This document shows, one piece after another, positions 52,093-60,192 of a stretch of 64,000 bases of DNA. The stretch is from Enterobacter sp. 10-1 (GTDB lineage Bacteria > Pseudomonadota > Gammaproteobacteria > Enterobacterales > Enterobacteriaceae), in the NCBI GenBank assembly GCA_002270295.1, contig NISF01000002.1, positions 496,001 through 560,000 of the forward strand. The letters are read 5' to 3'. Both the position numbers and the translations under genes were made by a program. A model generated the notes under the pieces. That model searched no databases. It was not told where the DNA came from and worked only from the letters and a program-made list of their open reading frames with translations. The first letter of the stretch is position 1, and each line of letters begins with the position of its first letter.

Positions 52093-53358
52093 TCAGCGCT
52101 GACCGGCATCCCGGTACTGGCTGTATTTCCGCTGGGTGGCGATATGGTCGGCGATGTGCTTCGCGTCGTGCCAAACGCCCCAGATAAAGGTCGAACCCCG
52201 ACGCGACAGCCACGGCAGGCCGAGGAAATAGACCCCCGGTTCGCTGGAGACGCCGCGCTGGTGCTGAGGGCGATTCTGCGCGTTAAAGGCGTTAACGTTG
52301 AGCCAACCGTAGTCTACGGCGTAGCCGGTCGCCCAGATGATGCTCGTCACCCCGGCCTGCGCCAGGTCCAGAGAGAGGATCGGCGACGTCATGCACTGCG
52401 GATCGGCTAAAAATTCACGCGCCGCAGGCTCCAGCGGCAAATCGAGGCCGTTGGCCGCAACGTAGGCGTCAGCGGCGTCCAGCAGCGAGAGGTAGTTTTC
52501 ATCGCCGCGGCGGATGTTGTCGCACAGGTCCGGCAGGAAGGTCGCGACGCCGGATGCAAACGCCTTCGTCAGCCCGACCAGGGTGATGCCGCGCTGCGCC
52601 AGCTCGCGAAAATCCACCGTCCGCCCGCCGTGGGCGCCGCTCACCGCGATGGTGACGTGCTCTTTCCCCGGCTCGCTGGCGGGGGCATCCCACAGGCCCA
52701 GCACCCCCAGCCACCAGCAGAAATCGCGGTTGCGGTAGGCACGCGGCGGCCGATCGTGGGCGCCGACGGAGAGATAGACCTGGCGGCCCGCGCGCTGGAG
52801 CTCATCGGCGATCTGCACGCCGGAAGAACCCGCGCCAACCACCAGCACCGCGCCGGCAGGCAGCTGCTCCGGGTTGTAGTATTTGGCGGAATGGATCTGA
52901 TGAATGTTGCCCTCTTTCGGCGCAATCGGCGGAATAACCGGCTGCTGGAACGGCCCGGTCGCGGCAACGATACGCTGCGCTTCGATCACCCCATCCGTGG
53001 TTTCAACGGTAAATCCTGGGCGCCCGCTGTTGCGAACCGCGCTTTTTACCTCCACGCCGGTACGCACCGGCAGGGAGAATTTCCTGACGTAATCTTCAAA
53101 GTATTGCGCAACGTCGTCCTTGGGAATAAAGCTATCCGGCTGGGCGCCTTTAAACTCCATTCCCGGGAAACGGTCGTGCCACGCCGGGCCGTTCGCTACC
53201 AGCGAATCCCAGCGCCCGGTACGCCAGGCCTCCGCGATACGGTTTTTCTCGATAACCAGATGCGAGATCCCCTGCTGAGTCAGATGCTCACTCATGGCAA
53301 TACCGGCCTGACCACCGCCAACAATCAGCGTATCAATTTGTGTTTTTTCTACGGTCAT
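52093..53358 (-). CDS. FAD-dependent monooxygenase (CzcO/FMO-like)
   Basis: 421 residues. The FAD-binding Rossmann motif is TLIVGGGQAGIAMSEHL (about 10-26). The NADPH Rossmann motif is VLVVGAGSSGVQIADEL (about 170-186). The central FMO-type segment is AATGPFQQP and the late motif is IIWATGYAVDYGW. Class B-like single-component oxygenase. First gene of the operon continuing to RidA, DUF1028 and ArgE-like genes, so it probably starts a degradative route on an amine or N-acyl compound. Substrate unknown. Confidence 0.82.
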   Translation of the reverse strand: MTVEKTQIDTLIVGGGQAGIAMSEHLTQQGISHLVIEKNRIAEAWRTGRWDSLVANGPAWHDRFPGMEFKGAQPDSFIPKDDVAQYFEDYVRKFSLPVRTGVEVKSAVRNSGRPGFTVETTDGVIEAQRIVAATGPFQQPVIPPIAPKEGNIHQIHSAKYYNPEQLPAGAVLVVGAGSSGVQIADELQRAGRQVYLSVGAHDRPPRAYRNRDFCWWLGVLGLWDAPASEPGKEHVTIAVSGAHGGRTVDFRELAQRGITLVGLTKAFASGVATFLPDLCDNIRRGDENYLSLLDAADAYVAANGLDLPLEPAAREFLADPQCMTSPILSLDLAQAGVTSIIWATGYAVDYGWLNVNAFNAQNRPQHQRGVSSEPGVYFLGLPWLSRRGSTFIWGVWHDAKHIADHIATQRKYSQYRDAGQR

Positions 53359-53705
53359 AAATGTGTCCTTCGAATGGAGTTCAATCGCCAGGAATAAACC
53401 ACTGCGCAGGACCGAGGTTAATAAACAGTAACAAACAGGTAAATTATTATAAATTTAGATCCTGAGAATAAAATAGTGATGCAGAACGCAGCGTATTGAA
53501 TCTAAAAGATAAAAGTAGATTTATCGCAAAATAACTCGCCAGATAATTTTGCGCTTAGCGATTATTTAGCGACGGCGCGGGAGCGCCCCCGAGGGGATAT
53601 AAAAAATATATTCAGAGGATCGTTTTTTTATATTCAGTAAATGATCCGCTAAATATAAAAACGACCCGCCGCTAACGCGAGCCGCTGTGATGAATAAAAC
53701 CAGGG
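53359..53705. other. Gap between LysR gene and monooxygenase operon, with LysR terminator
   Basis: 347 bp, AT-rich on the monooxygenase side. On the minus strand CGGCTCGC (53684-53677) pairs with GCGGGTCG (53669-53662), with two wobble pairs, followed by five Ts: the terminator of the LysR gene. The remainder would hold the promoter of the monooxygenase operon; no box could be assigned. Confidence 0.6.
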
Positions 53706-54635
53706 TCAGGCCACCCGCGCCTCCTGCTGCGGCGGGCTGAGTACCGCGTTGCGGCAATATTCCATAAACAGTTTGGCGGGATTAGTGGGCTCGCTGCTGC
53801 GCAGATGGGCCATTACCAGCGTCGAGTTGGCCATCTCATCCTGAATATCGACGCAGCGTACCTGCTGCCCGTCGTAGGTGATATCAGAAACCGGGCGGGT
53901 CACCAGAACCGAAAAGCCCAGCCCCTGACCGACCATACAGCGCACCATCTCAATCGACGGCGAACTATAGGCAACCTGCGGGTTGTAGCCTTTGTCTTTG
54001 AAAATACTGATAAAATAGTTACGGCTGGGGACGACGTCCAGCAGCACCATCGGCAGGTGGCTCAGCTCCGATAGTTTGACCGACGCCCGCTGCGCCAGCG
54101 GGTGATTCGCCGGCAGCAGCGCGTAGGGCTTTTGCGGGGCGTTCAGGCTCTCGGTGTGAATCGAGACATCCAGCTCGAGATCGTACATAAACGCCAGGTC
54201 GAAGCGGCCGCGGTGCAGGCCGTGGGCAATTTCATGCTGCTCGCCATCGTAAATTTTAATGGTGATATCCGGATAAATGGTCTTAAACCCGGCGATGAGC
54301 GAGGGTAAATAGAGCGGCGCCGCGGTCTCGAAGCAGCCGACAGAAACCACCCCTGACACCAGCTCATTATCCGCCCTGGAGTTTTGCTCGAACTGGTATG
54401 AGAGCCGGAGCAGCTCCTTCGCTTTTTCATAAAAGCGCTGCCCGCTGGAGGTCATGGAAACCCCCTGCGCATGGTGGCGAATAAAAAACTGCTGCTCAAA
54501 CATATCCTCCAGGGTTTTAACCGCAATGGAGATGGAGGGCTGCGCGATATGGAGCTGCCGGGAGGCTTCGGCAATGCTCTCCGCTTCGACAACGGCAACA
54601 AAGTATTTGAGCTGTTTCAGGGTGAAATGGGGCAT
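53706..54635 (-). CDS. LysR-type regulator of the catabolic region
   Basis: 309 residues. The N-terminal helix-turn-helix reads FTLKQLKYFVAVVEAESIAE, ASRQLHIAQPSISIAVKTLE and HHAQGVSMTSSGQRFYEKAK. The effector domain contains GVVSVGCFETAAPLYLPSLI and LDVVPSRNYFISIF. It resembles CynR/CbbR-type LysR proteins only in general. Divergent from the aldehyde dehydrogenase gene (529-bp gap) and upstream of the monooxygenase operon on the same strand, so it may control both arms. Confidence 0.87.
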   Translation of the reverse strand: MPHFTLKQLKYFVAVVEAESIAEASRQLHIAQPSISIAVKTLEDMFEQQFFIRHHAQGVSMTSSGQRFYEKAKELLRLSYQFEQNSRADNELVSGVVSVGCFETAAPLYLPSLIAGFKTIYPDITIKIYDGEQHEIAHGLHRGRFDLAFMYDLELDVSIHTESLNAPQKPYALLPANHPLAQRASVKLSELSHLPMVLLDVVPSRNYFISIFKDKGYNPQVAYSSPSIEMVRCMVGQGLGFSVLVTRPVSDITYDGQQVRCVDIQDEMANSTLVMAHLRSSEPTNPAKLFMEYCRNAVLSPPQQEARVA

Positions 54636-55164
54636 ACGATACCTTATTTTTTGTTGGCAAAGAGACGGATTAAACAGGATTAAACTATGCTCCCCCTCAT
54701 GCGCAACCCCGCCAGCAAATAAAGATCAACAATCCGACATCGGTCAGGTTTTTACAGAAAATTAACATGCAGGCGCTGAAAAAACGGCGGCCCCGTCACG
54801 GGACGGCGGCGTGACAGCTGAAGATAAAAAAGCCGCCTATATTTTTTTAATTCCTTAAGTAGGCATCTGAGAATATTAAACATTGTCAGAGACAGCATAG
54901 CGAGCCGGTATTAAAAATCCGCAGATAAAATAAAAACTCTTTAATTACATAATATTAAAATCAAGGCTGACGAACTCCTTTGAGCGGCGTCACACAAATT
55001 TTCCTCGGCAAAAACATCGGGCCCGCAGCGCTTTGCCGGGCTAACAAAGTTTTTTATGGAGGTTACCTAGATTTTTAGTCCTTTCTCACTTATCCCCCCT
55101 CCGGCATCATGAATTAACGGCAACAAATAAATAACAATTACGCAACACGATAACGGAGAGGCTT
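54636..55164. other. Divergent promoter region, LysR versus aldehyde dehydrogenase
   Basis: 529 bp, strongly AT-rich in the middle (54830-54960). It carries the GGAGAGG ribosome site before the ATG at 55165. Several T-N11-A patterns exist, as expected by chance in AT-rich DNA, so no LysR operator is claimed. No gene seen. Confidence 0.5.
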
Positions 55165-56655
55165 ATGACTGATAGAACCTTTTGGCAGAGCAGGCTGCAG
55201 GAGCAGCGCTTGATCGGCCATGCCATCGTCGATGGACAACCCTACATCGCCAAAAGCCGCCGCGTTTTCCCGGTCATCAACCCCGCGTCCAATGCGGTGC
55301 TCGCCGAGGTCACGGCGCTTCAGGCAGAAGATATTGCTATCGCAGTACAATCTTCCCGTAGGGCCTTTAACTCAGGCATCTGGTCAGGGCTATCCGCGCA
55401 GGAGCGCAAAGCCGTTCTGCTGCGGCTATCGGGGCTGATCCTCGAACATCGCGAAGAGCTGGCGCTGCTGGAGAGCGCGAGCATGGGTAAACCGGTCAAC
55501 GATGCGCTGAACGTTGACGTTCCCGGCGCGGCGCACGTTTTCAGGTGGTACGCCGAAAGCGTGGATAAGATTTACGACGAGGTAGCGCCCGCCAGGAAGA
55601 ACTCTCTGGCGACCATCACCCGCGAAGCCATTGGCGTCGTGGCGGCCATCGTGCCGTGGAACTTCCCGCTCGACCTCGCCTCATGGAAGCTCGGCCCGGC
55701 GCTGGCGGCCGGCAATAGCGTGATCCTCAAGCCTTCCGAGAACTCGCCGTTTTCGGCGCTGCGCCTGGCGGAGCTGGCGCTGGAAGCGGGTCTCCCGGCG
55801 GGCGTGCTGAACGTCGTCACCGGGCTGGGTACCGAAGCCGGCAGCGCCTTAGGCCTGCATAACGACGTCGATACCATCACCTTCACCGGCTCTACCGCCG
55901 TCGGTAAAGCCTTTATGGCCTACTCCGCGCAGTCCAACCTGAAGCAGGTCTGGCTGGAGTGCGGCGGCAAAAGCGCCAATATCATCTTCGCCGACTGCCG
56001 GGATCTCGATCTGGCCGCCGAAAAAGCGGCTTTCGGCATCTGCTTCAACCAGGGCGAGGTCTGCTCGGCTAACTCTCGCCTGCTGGTCGAGCGGACAATT
56101 TACGCCGAATTTATCCCTAAGCTGCGGGAAAAAATGCAGGCGTGGGCGACGTCTCATCCCTTCGATCCTGAAGCCAAAATGGGCGCGATGGTCAGCGCGG
56201 CGCATACGCAAAAGGTTATGAGCGCCATCCGCGCAGCCGAGCGCGCCGGCGCCCGCGTCCTTATCGGCGGTCGCGAGATTGAGATCGACGGCATCGCTAA
56301 CTACGTTGAACCGACGCTGATCGAAGTCGCAAATACCGATACCTCGCTGTGGCAGGAGGAGATTTTCGGCCCGGTGCTTGCCGTGATGCCTTTTGACGAC
56401 GAACAGCAGGCCGTCACCCTGGCCAATCAGCACATTTACGCCCTCGCCGCTTCGCTCTGGACCGACGATATCCACCGCGCCCATCGCGTTGCCGGAATGC
56501 TCAACGCCGGGACCGTATCGGTGAATACCGTCGACGCGCTGGACGTCACCGTGCCGTTTGGCGGCAATAAACAGTCTGGTTTTGGTCGCGACTTGTCGCT
56601 GCACGCCTTCGACAAGTTCACCAGCCTCAAAACGACTTGGTTCCAGTTTCGCTAG
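55165..56655 (+). CDS. Aldehyde dehydrogenase (PuuC/KauB-like)
   Basis: 496 residues. NAD-binding and catalytic motifs: VVAAIVPWNFPLDLASWKLG, FTGSTAVGKAFM, general-base Glu in WLECGGKSANI (about 270), and nucleophile Cys in FNQGEVCSANSRL (about 302). The N-terminal GHAIVDGQPYIAKSRRVFPV and overall pattern are like PuuC/KauB enzymes oxidising gamma-aminobutyraldehydes. Followed after 49 bases by a putrescine-type transaminase, so the pair probably turns diamines into omega-amino acids such as GABA. Confidence 0.88.
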   Translation: MTDRTFWQSRLQEQRLIGHAIVDGQPYIAKSRRVFPVINPASNAVLAEVTALQAEDIAIAVQSSRRAFNSGIWSGLSAQERKAVLLRLSGLILEHREELALLESASMGKPVNDALNVDVPGAAHVFRWYAESVDKIYDEVAPARKNSLATITREAIGVVAAIVPWNFPLDLASWKLGPALAAGNSVILKPSENSPFSALRLAELALEAGLPAGVLNVVTGLGTEAGSALGLHNDVDTITFTGSTAVGKAFMAYSAQSNLKQVWLECGGKSANIIFADCRDLDLAAEKAAFGICFNQGEVCSANSRLLVERTIYAEFIPKLREKMQAWATSHPFDPEAKMGAMVSAAHTQKVMSAIRAAERAGARVLIGGREIEIDGIANYVEPTLIEVANTDTSLWQEEIFGPVLAVMPFDDEQQAVTLANQHIYALAASLWTDDIHRAHRVAGMLNAGTVSVNTVDALDVTVPFGGNKQSGFGRDLSLHAFDKFTSLKTTWFQFR

Positions 56656-56704
56656 CACCCGGCAGCTTTCGCATTTTTAGATTCCGCTTACAGGAGAGAA
56701 GAAG

Positions 56705-58087
56705 ATGACTACCTCGAATAACCCGCAGCGCAGCACCCCGGATTATCAAAGCGCGGATGCAGCACACCATATCCACGCCTTTCTCGACCAAAAGGCGCTG
56801 AATGCCGAAGGGCCTCGCGTTATGGTACGCGGGGAGGGTCTGTACCTTTGGGATAACGACGGCAACAAGTATCTCGACGGGATGTCCGGCCTGTGGTGCA
56901 CCCAGCTCGGCTACAGCCGCCAGGATCTGGCGGATGCGGCAGCGGCGCAGTTCGCAAAGCTGCCGTATTACAATATGTTCTTCCATACCACCCACCCGAC
57001 GGTGATCGAGCTCTCCGAGCTGCTGTTCAGCCTGCTGCCGCCGCACTACAGCCATGCGATTTACACCAACTCAGGCTCTGAATCGAACGAAGTGCTGATC
57101 CGCACCGTTCGCCGCTACTGGCAGATCCTCGACAAGCCGCAGAAGAAGGTGATGATTGGCCGCTGGAACGGCTATCACGGCTCAACTCTGGCCGCCACCG
57201 CGCTCGGCGGGATGAAGGCGATGCACGCCATGGGCGGCATGATCCCCGACGTGGCCCATATCGACGAGCCCTACTGGTACATGCACGGCGGCAGCCTGAC
57301 GCCGCATGAGTTTGGCCTGCGCTGCGCCGGTCAGCTTGAGGAGAAAATCCTCGAGCTGGGCGCGGAAAACGTGGCCGGTTTTATCGCCGAGCCGTTCCAG
57401 GGCGCGGGCGGGATGATTTTCCCGCCGGAAAGCTACTGGCCTGAGATCCAGCGTATTTGCCGGAAGTACGATGTCCTGCTGTGCGCCGATGAGGTCATTG
57501 GCGGCTTTGGCAGAACCGGCGAGTGGTTCGCGCATCAGTACTTCGGCTTCGAGCCGGATACGCTGTCCATCGCCAAAGGGCTGACCTCCGGGTACGTGCC
57601 GATGGGCGGCCTGGTGCTGAGCAAGCGCATGGCGGAAGTGCTGGTTGAAAAAGGCGGCGTCTTCGCCCACGGTCTGACCTACTCCGGCCACCCCGTTGCC
57701 GCCGCCGTGGCGATTGCCAACCTGAAGGCGCTGCGTGATGAAAATCACGTCACCAACGTACGCGATAACACCGGCCCGTATCTGCAAAAAACCCTGCGGG
57801 AGGTGTTCGACAATCATCCGCTGATCGGCGAAGTTCAGGGCGCAGGCCTCGTCGCGGCCCTGCAGTTCGCGGAAGATAAAAGCACCCGTCGCCGCTTCGC
57901 CAATGAGAACGAGCTGGCCTGGCGCTGCCGGACAATCGGTTTTGAGGAGGGGGTGATTATTCGCTCGACGCTGGGGCGCATGATTATGGCGCCGGCGCTG
58001 ATCGCCGGACGTAGCGAACTGGATGAGCTGGTCGAAAAGACCAAACGCGCTATCGACCGTACGGCGAAGGAAGCCGGCCTGCTGTAA
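56705..58087 (+). CDS. Class III aminotransferase (SpuC-like, putrescine/pyruvate type)
   Basis: 460 residues. Omega-transaminase blocks: YLDGMSGLWCTQLGYSRQDL, YYNMFFHTTHPTVIELSELL, ADEVIGGFGRTGEWF (PLP Asp) and the PLP Lys in LSIAKGLTSGYVPMGG. The pattern is that of Pseudomonas SpuC-type polyamine:pyruvate transaminases rather than E. coli PatA. With the preceding dehydrogenase it forms a transaminase route for putrescine or a related diamine. Substrate inferred. Confidence 0.87.
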   Translation: MTTSNNPQRSTPDYQSADAAHHIHAFLDQKALNAEGPRVMVRGEGLYLWDNDGNKYLDGMSGLWCTQLGYSRQDLADAAAAQFAKLPYYNMFFHTTHPTVIELSELLFSLLPPHYSHAIYTNSGSESNEVLIRTVRRYWQILDKPQKKVMIGRWNGYHGSTLAATALGGMKAMHAMGGMIPDVAHIDEPYWYMHGGSLTPHEFGLRCAGQLEEKILELGAENVAGFIAEPFQGAGGMIFPPESYWPEIQRICRKYDVLLCADEVIGGFGRTGEWFAHQYFGFEPDTLSIAKGLTSGYVPMGGLVLSKRMAEVLVEKGGVFAHGLTYSGHPVAAAVAIANLKALRDENHVTNVRDNTGPYLQKTLREVFDNHPLIGEVQGAGLVAALQFAEDKSTRRRFANENELAWRCRTIGFEEGVIIRSTLGRMIMAPALIAGRSELDELVEKTKRAIDRTAKEAGLL

Positions 58088-58147
58088 CACCCTGCCCGTT
58101 GGCGAAGCGATGATTACCCTTGCCGAAGGCCCGCCAACCTGATGACC

Positions 58148-58175
58148 CGAACGCCCGCGACCCTGCGGGCGTTCG
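58148..58175 (+). terminator. Hairpin after the transaminase
   Basis: CGAACGCCCGC (58148-58158) pairs perfectly with GCGGGCGTTCG (58165-58175) over a 6-base loop. No T-run follows. The hairpin sits within the 331-bp gene-free gap 58088-58418, whose remainder is AT-rich and shows nothing else. Confidence 0.6.
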
Positions 58176-58418
58176 CCGGATGCCGACGCTGTAACTATTT
58201 CGTCATTAATTTCGTCGCCGCCGATTATTTGCGCAGAATGCAGGCGGATCGGCAAAACGTTACGCCATGCGTAAAGGCAAAACAAAAATTATGTTTCAAA
58301 AAATCAGATAGTTCGCCATCATCACCGTTGGCAATGGCTGCTGTTACCATAAAAAGTAGTTGATCTGATACGCACAAGCTCTTATTTTGCTTATCAGTTT
58401 TTCAAACGAGATAAAACG

Positions 58419-58607
58419 ATGCCTACTATTACAGCTGGTAGTATGAAAGAAGCTAAAGAGTTAGTTAACTGCGGGAAATATAAGGAAATAGTTCTTAATT
58501 TTGATATTGATGCCGATGATTTCTTCACCCTCGCGACATCCCAACACGCAACCAAAATCACCATCTCCGACAAAAACACCCACTCACCGGTAAAATTAGA
58601 AAAATAA
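58419..58607 (+). CDS. Small hypothetical protein, 62 residues
   Basis: Starts MPTITAGSMKEAKELVNCGK and ends HSPVKLEK. Predicted soluble, acidic middle (FDIDADDFFTLATS), one cysteine, AT-rich codons unlike the neighbouring genes. A weak GAG precedes the ATG. Followed after 24 bases by a 29-codon membrane-peptide ORF with a better ribosome site, suggesting a small two-gene unit. No family recognised. Coding status is plausible, not certain. Confidence 0.5.
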   Translation: MPTITAGSMKEAKELVNCGKYKEIVLNFDIDADDFFTLATSQHATKITISDKNTHSPVKLEK

Positions 58608-58631
58608 TTAAAAACCTCTGAGGTATTTCTT

Positions 58632-58721
58632 ATGTTGCTATTTATTGGCACAGCGGCAGTTGCTTTTCTCTCTTCATTAATGCTGATCTGGCTCGACGAT
58701 CGCATCAGCGAGCAGGACTAA
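58632..58721 (+). CDS. Candidate 29-residue single-span membrane peptide
   Basis: ATG at 58632 with GAGG eight bases upstream; stop at 58721. It reads MLLFIGTAAVAFLSSLMLIW then LDDRISEQD: a 20-residue hydrophobic span with an acidic tail. This is the shape of small enterobacterial membrane peptides and of small toxins. Too short to be judged on statistics alone. Downstream of the 62-codon ORF. Confidence 0.45.
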   Translation: MLLFIGTAAVAFLSSLMLIWLDDRISEQD

Positions 58722-58878
58722 ACCCCGGCGCGCAGTTCCCTTCTCTTATTTTACATGCCCGTATGCGCTCGTCGTGCAGCGCTACGGGCTGTTCCAGCTG
58801 CACCCGATAAACTCACCGTTCTGCGGGAAAGCGTGAAGGCTCCGCGCCGTTTCGCGACGCGGAGTGAAAGCGCGGTCG

Positions 58879-60060
58879 TTACAGCGATTTCGCCAGGCGC
58901 TCGACGGCGGTCAGCAGACCCGCTTCCGACACCGTTGAGTAGGAGAGGCGCAGCGTGCGGGTGTCCGGATTGTCGTTATAGAACGCTTCACCCGGCACGT
59001 AGACCACGCCGTTTTCGAGAGTCTTTTTCATCCATTCCATAGTATCGAACGGATAGCGGAAACGGGCCCACAGGAACATGCCGCCTTTTGGCCGGCTGAA
59101 CTCCAGATGCTCGCCAAGCTGGCTCTCAAGGGCATCGGCCAGCGCGACGCACTTCCTGCGATAGTCTTCGCGGATCAGGGCTATCTGGTTCTCCAGACGA
59201 TTCATCGCCAGATATTCCGCGGTAATCACCTGCGACAGCATGTTGGTGTGGAGATCCGCCGCCTGCTTAACGATCACCGTTTGCTGCGCCAGCCAGTCCG
59301 GCATCACAATCCAGCCAATACGCATGCCTGGGGCGAGGATCTTGGAGAACGTCGAGGTGTACACCACCTGCTCCTCGCAGCCGAGCTCCTGCGCATACTG
59401 ATACAGCGGGCGGCGGACTTCGTCGGTAAAGCTGATTTCACCGTAGGGATCGTCTTCGATAATCACGAAATCATGCTGCTTCGCCAGCTCAACCACCCGA
59501 CGGCGGCGATCGGCGCTCAGGGTTTTGCCGCCCGGGTTGCCGAAGGTTGGCACCAGATACACGGCCTTCACCCTGGTGGTCTCCAGCAGATCCGCCAGCT
59601 GCTCCACCAGCATGCCGTCGTCGTCGGTATCGACGCTGAGGATATTAGCCTGAGCCAGCTGGAACACCTGCAGCGCGGCCAGGTAGGTCGGGCGCTCGAC
59701 AACGATCGCATCGCCCGGATCGAGCAGCGTACGCGCGACAATATCCAAAGACTGCTGCGAACCTGAGGTGATATAGACATGGCTTGCCGGGCAGGCAACG
59801 CCGCGCGCCTGACACAGTTCGCTAACGGCCTGACGCAGCGGCGGATAGCCTTCGGTCAAACCGTACTGGAACGCATCGTTGAAACGCCCGCTCATCACCT
59901 GCTGCACCGCCAGATTCAGACCTTCGGTATCAAACAGCTCCGGAGCCGGGATCCCACCACCCAGAGAGATAACGCCGGGCAGTTTGCTGTGCTTGAGAAG
60001 TTCGCGGACGGCGGAGGGTTTGAGTTCACCCGCGCGGGCGGCGAGTCGCCGATCGTGCAT
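58879..60060 (-). CDS. MocR/LysN-type PLP aminotransferase (2-aminoadipate transaminase-like)
   Basis: 393 residues, aspartate-aminotransferase fold type I. VISLGGGIPAPELFDTEGLN at the start, YGLTEGYPPLRQAVSELCQA, FGNPGGKTLSADRRRRVVEL, EDDPYGEISF, and the PLP Lys in YTSTFSKILAPGMRIGWIV. It lacks a GntR-type DNA-binding domain, so it is an enzyme, not a MocR regulator. Similar proteins act on 2-aminoadipate, aromatic or branched-chain amino acids. Substrate not determinable. Single gene. Confidence 0.85.
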   Translation of the reverse strand: MHDRRLAARAGELKPSAVRELLKHSKLPGVISLGGGIPAPELFDTEGLNLAVQQVMSGRFNDAFQYGLTEGYPPLRQAVSELCQARGVACPASHVYITSGSQQSLDIVARTLLDPGDAIVVERPTYLAALQVFQLAQANILSVDTDDDGMLVEQLADLLETTRVKAVYLVPTFGNPGGKTLSADRRRRVVELAKQHDFVIIEDDPYGEISFTDEVRRPLYQYAQELGCEEQVVYTSTFSKILAPGMRIGWIVMPDWLAQQTVIVKQAADLHTNMLSQVITAEYLAMNRLENQIALIREDYRRKCVALADALESQLGEHLEFSRPKGGMFLWARFRYPFDTMEWMKKTLENGVVYVPGEAFYNDNPDTRTLRLSYSTVSEAGLLTAVERLAKSL

Positions 60061-60124
60061 ATTATGTTCCTTTTTTGTCTGTCTTGTTGTTGTGGTTTGT
60101 TAACTATTTGGTACCAATTTTTAC

Positions 60125-60166
60125 CGCAAAAGCCCCGGCAGCGCTACGCTTACCGGGGCTTTTGCG
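60125..60166 (-). terminator. Terminator after gss
   Basis: CGCAAAAGCCCCGG (60125-60138) and CCGGGGCTTTTGCG (60153-60166) form a perfect 14-bp stem. On the minus strand it lies 27 bases past the gss stop, and the stem's own TTTT provides the U-run. Confidence 0.8.
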
Positions 60167-60192
60167 GCCCGTGCGATTCGGCGCCGCCAGAA

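Noticed and set aside
57182..58285. 367-codon antisense frame over the class III transaminase
   Set aside because: Shadow frame in high-GC DNA; the plus-strand gene is unmistakable.
58879..60060. MocR-type transcription factor
   Set aside because: The protein has only the aminotransferase fold; no GntR winged helix precedes it.
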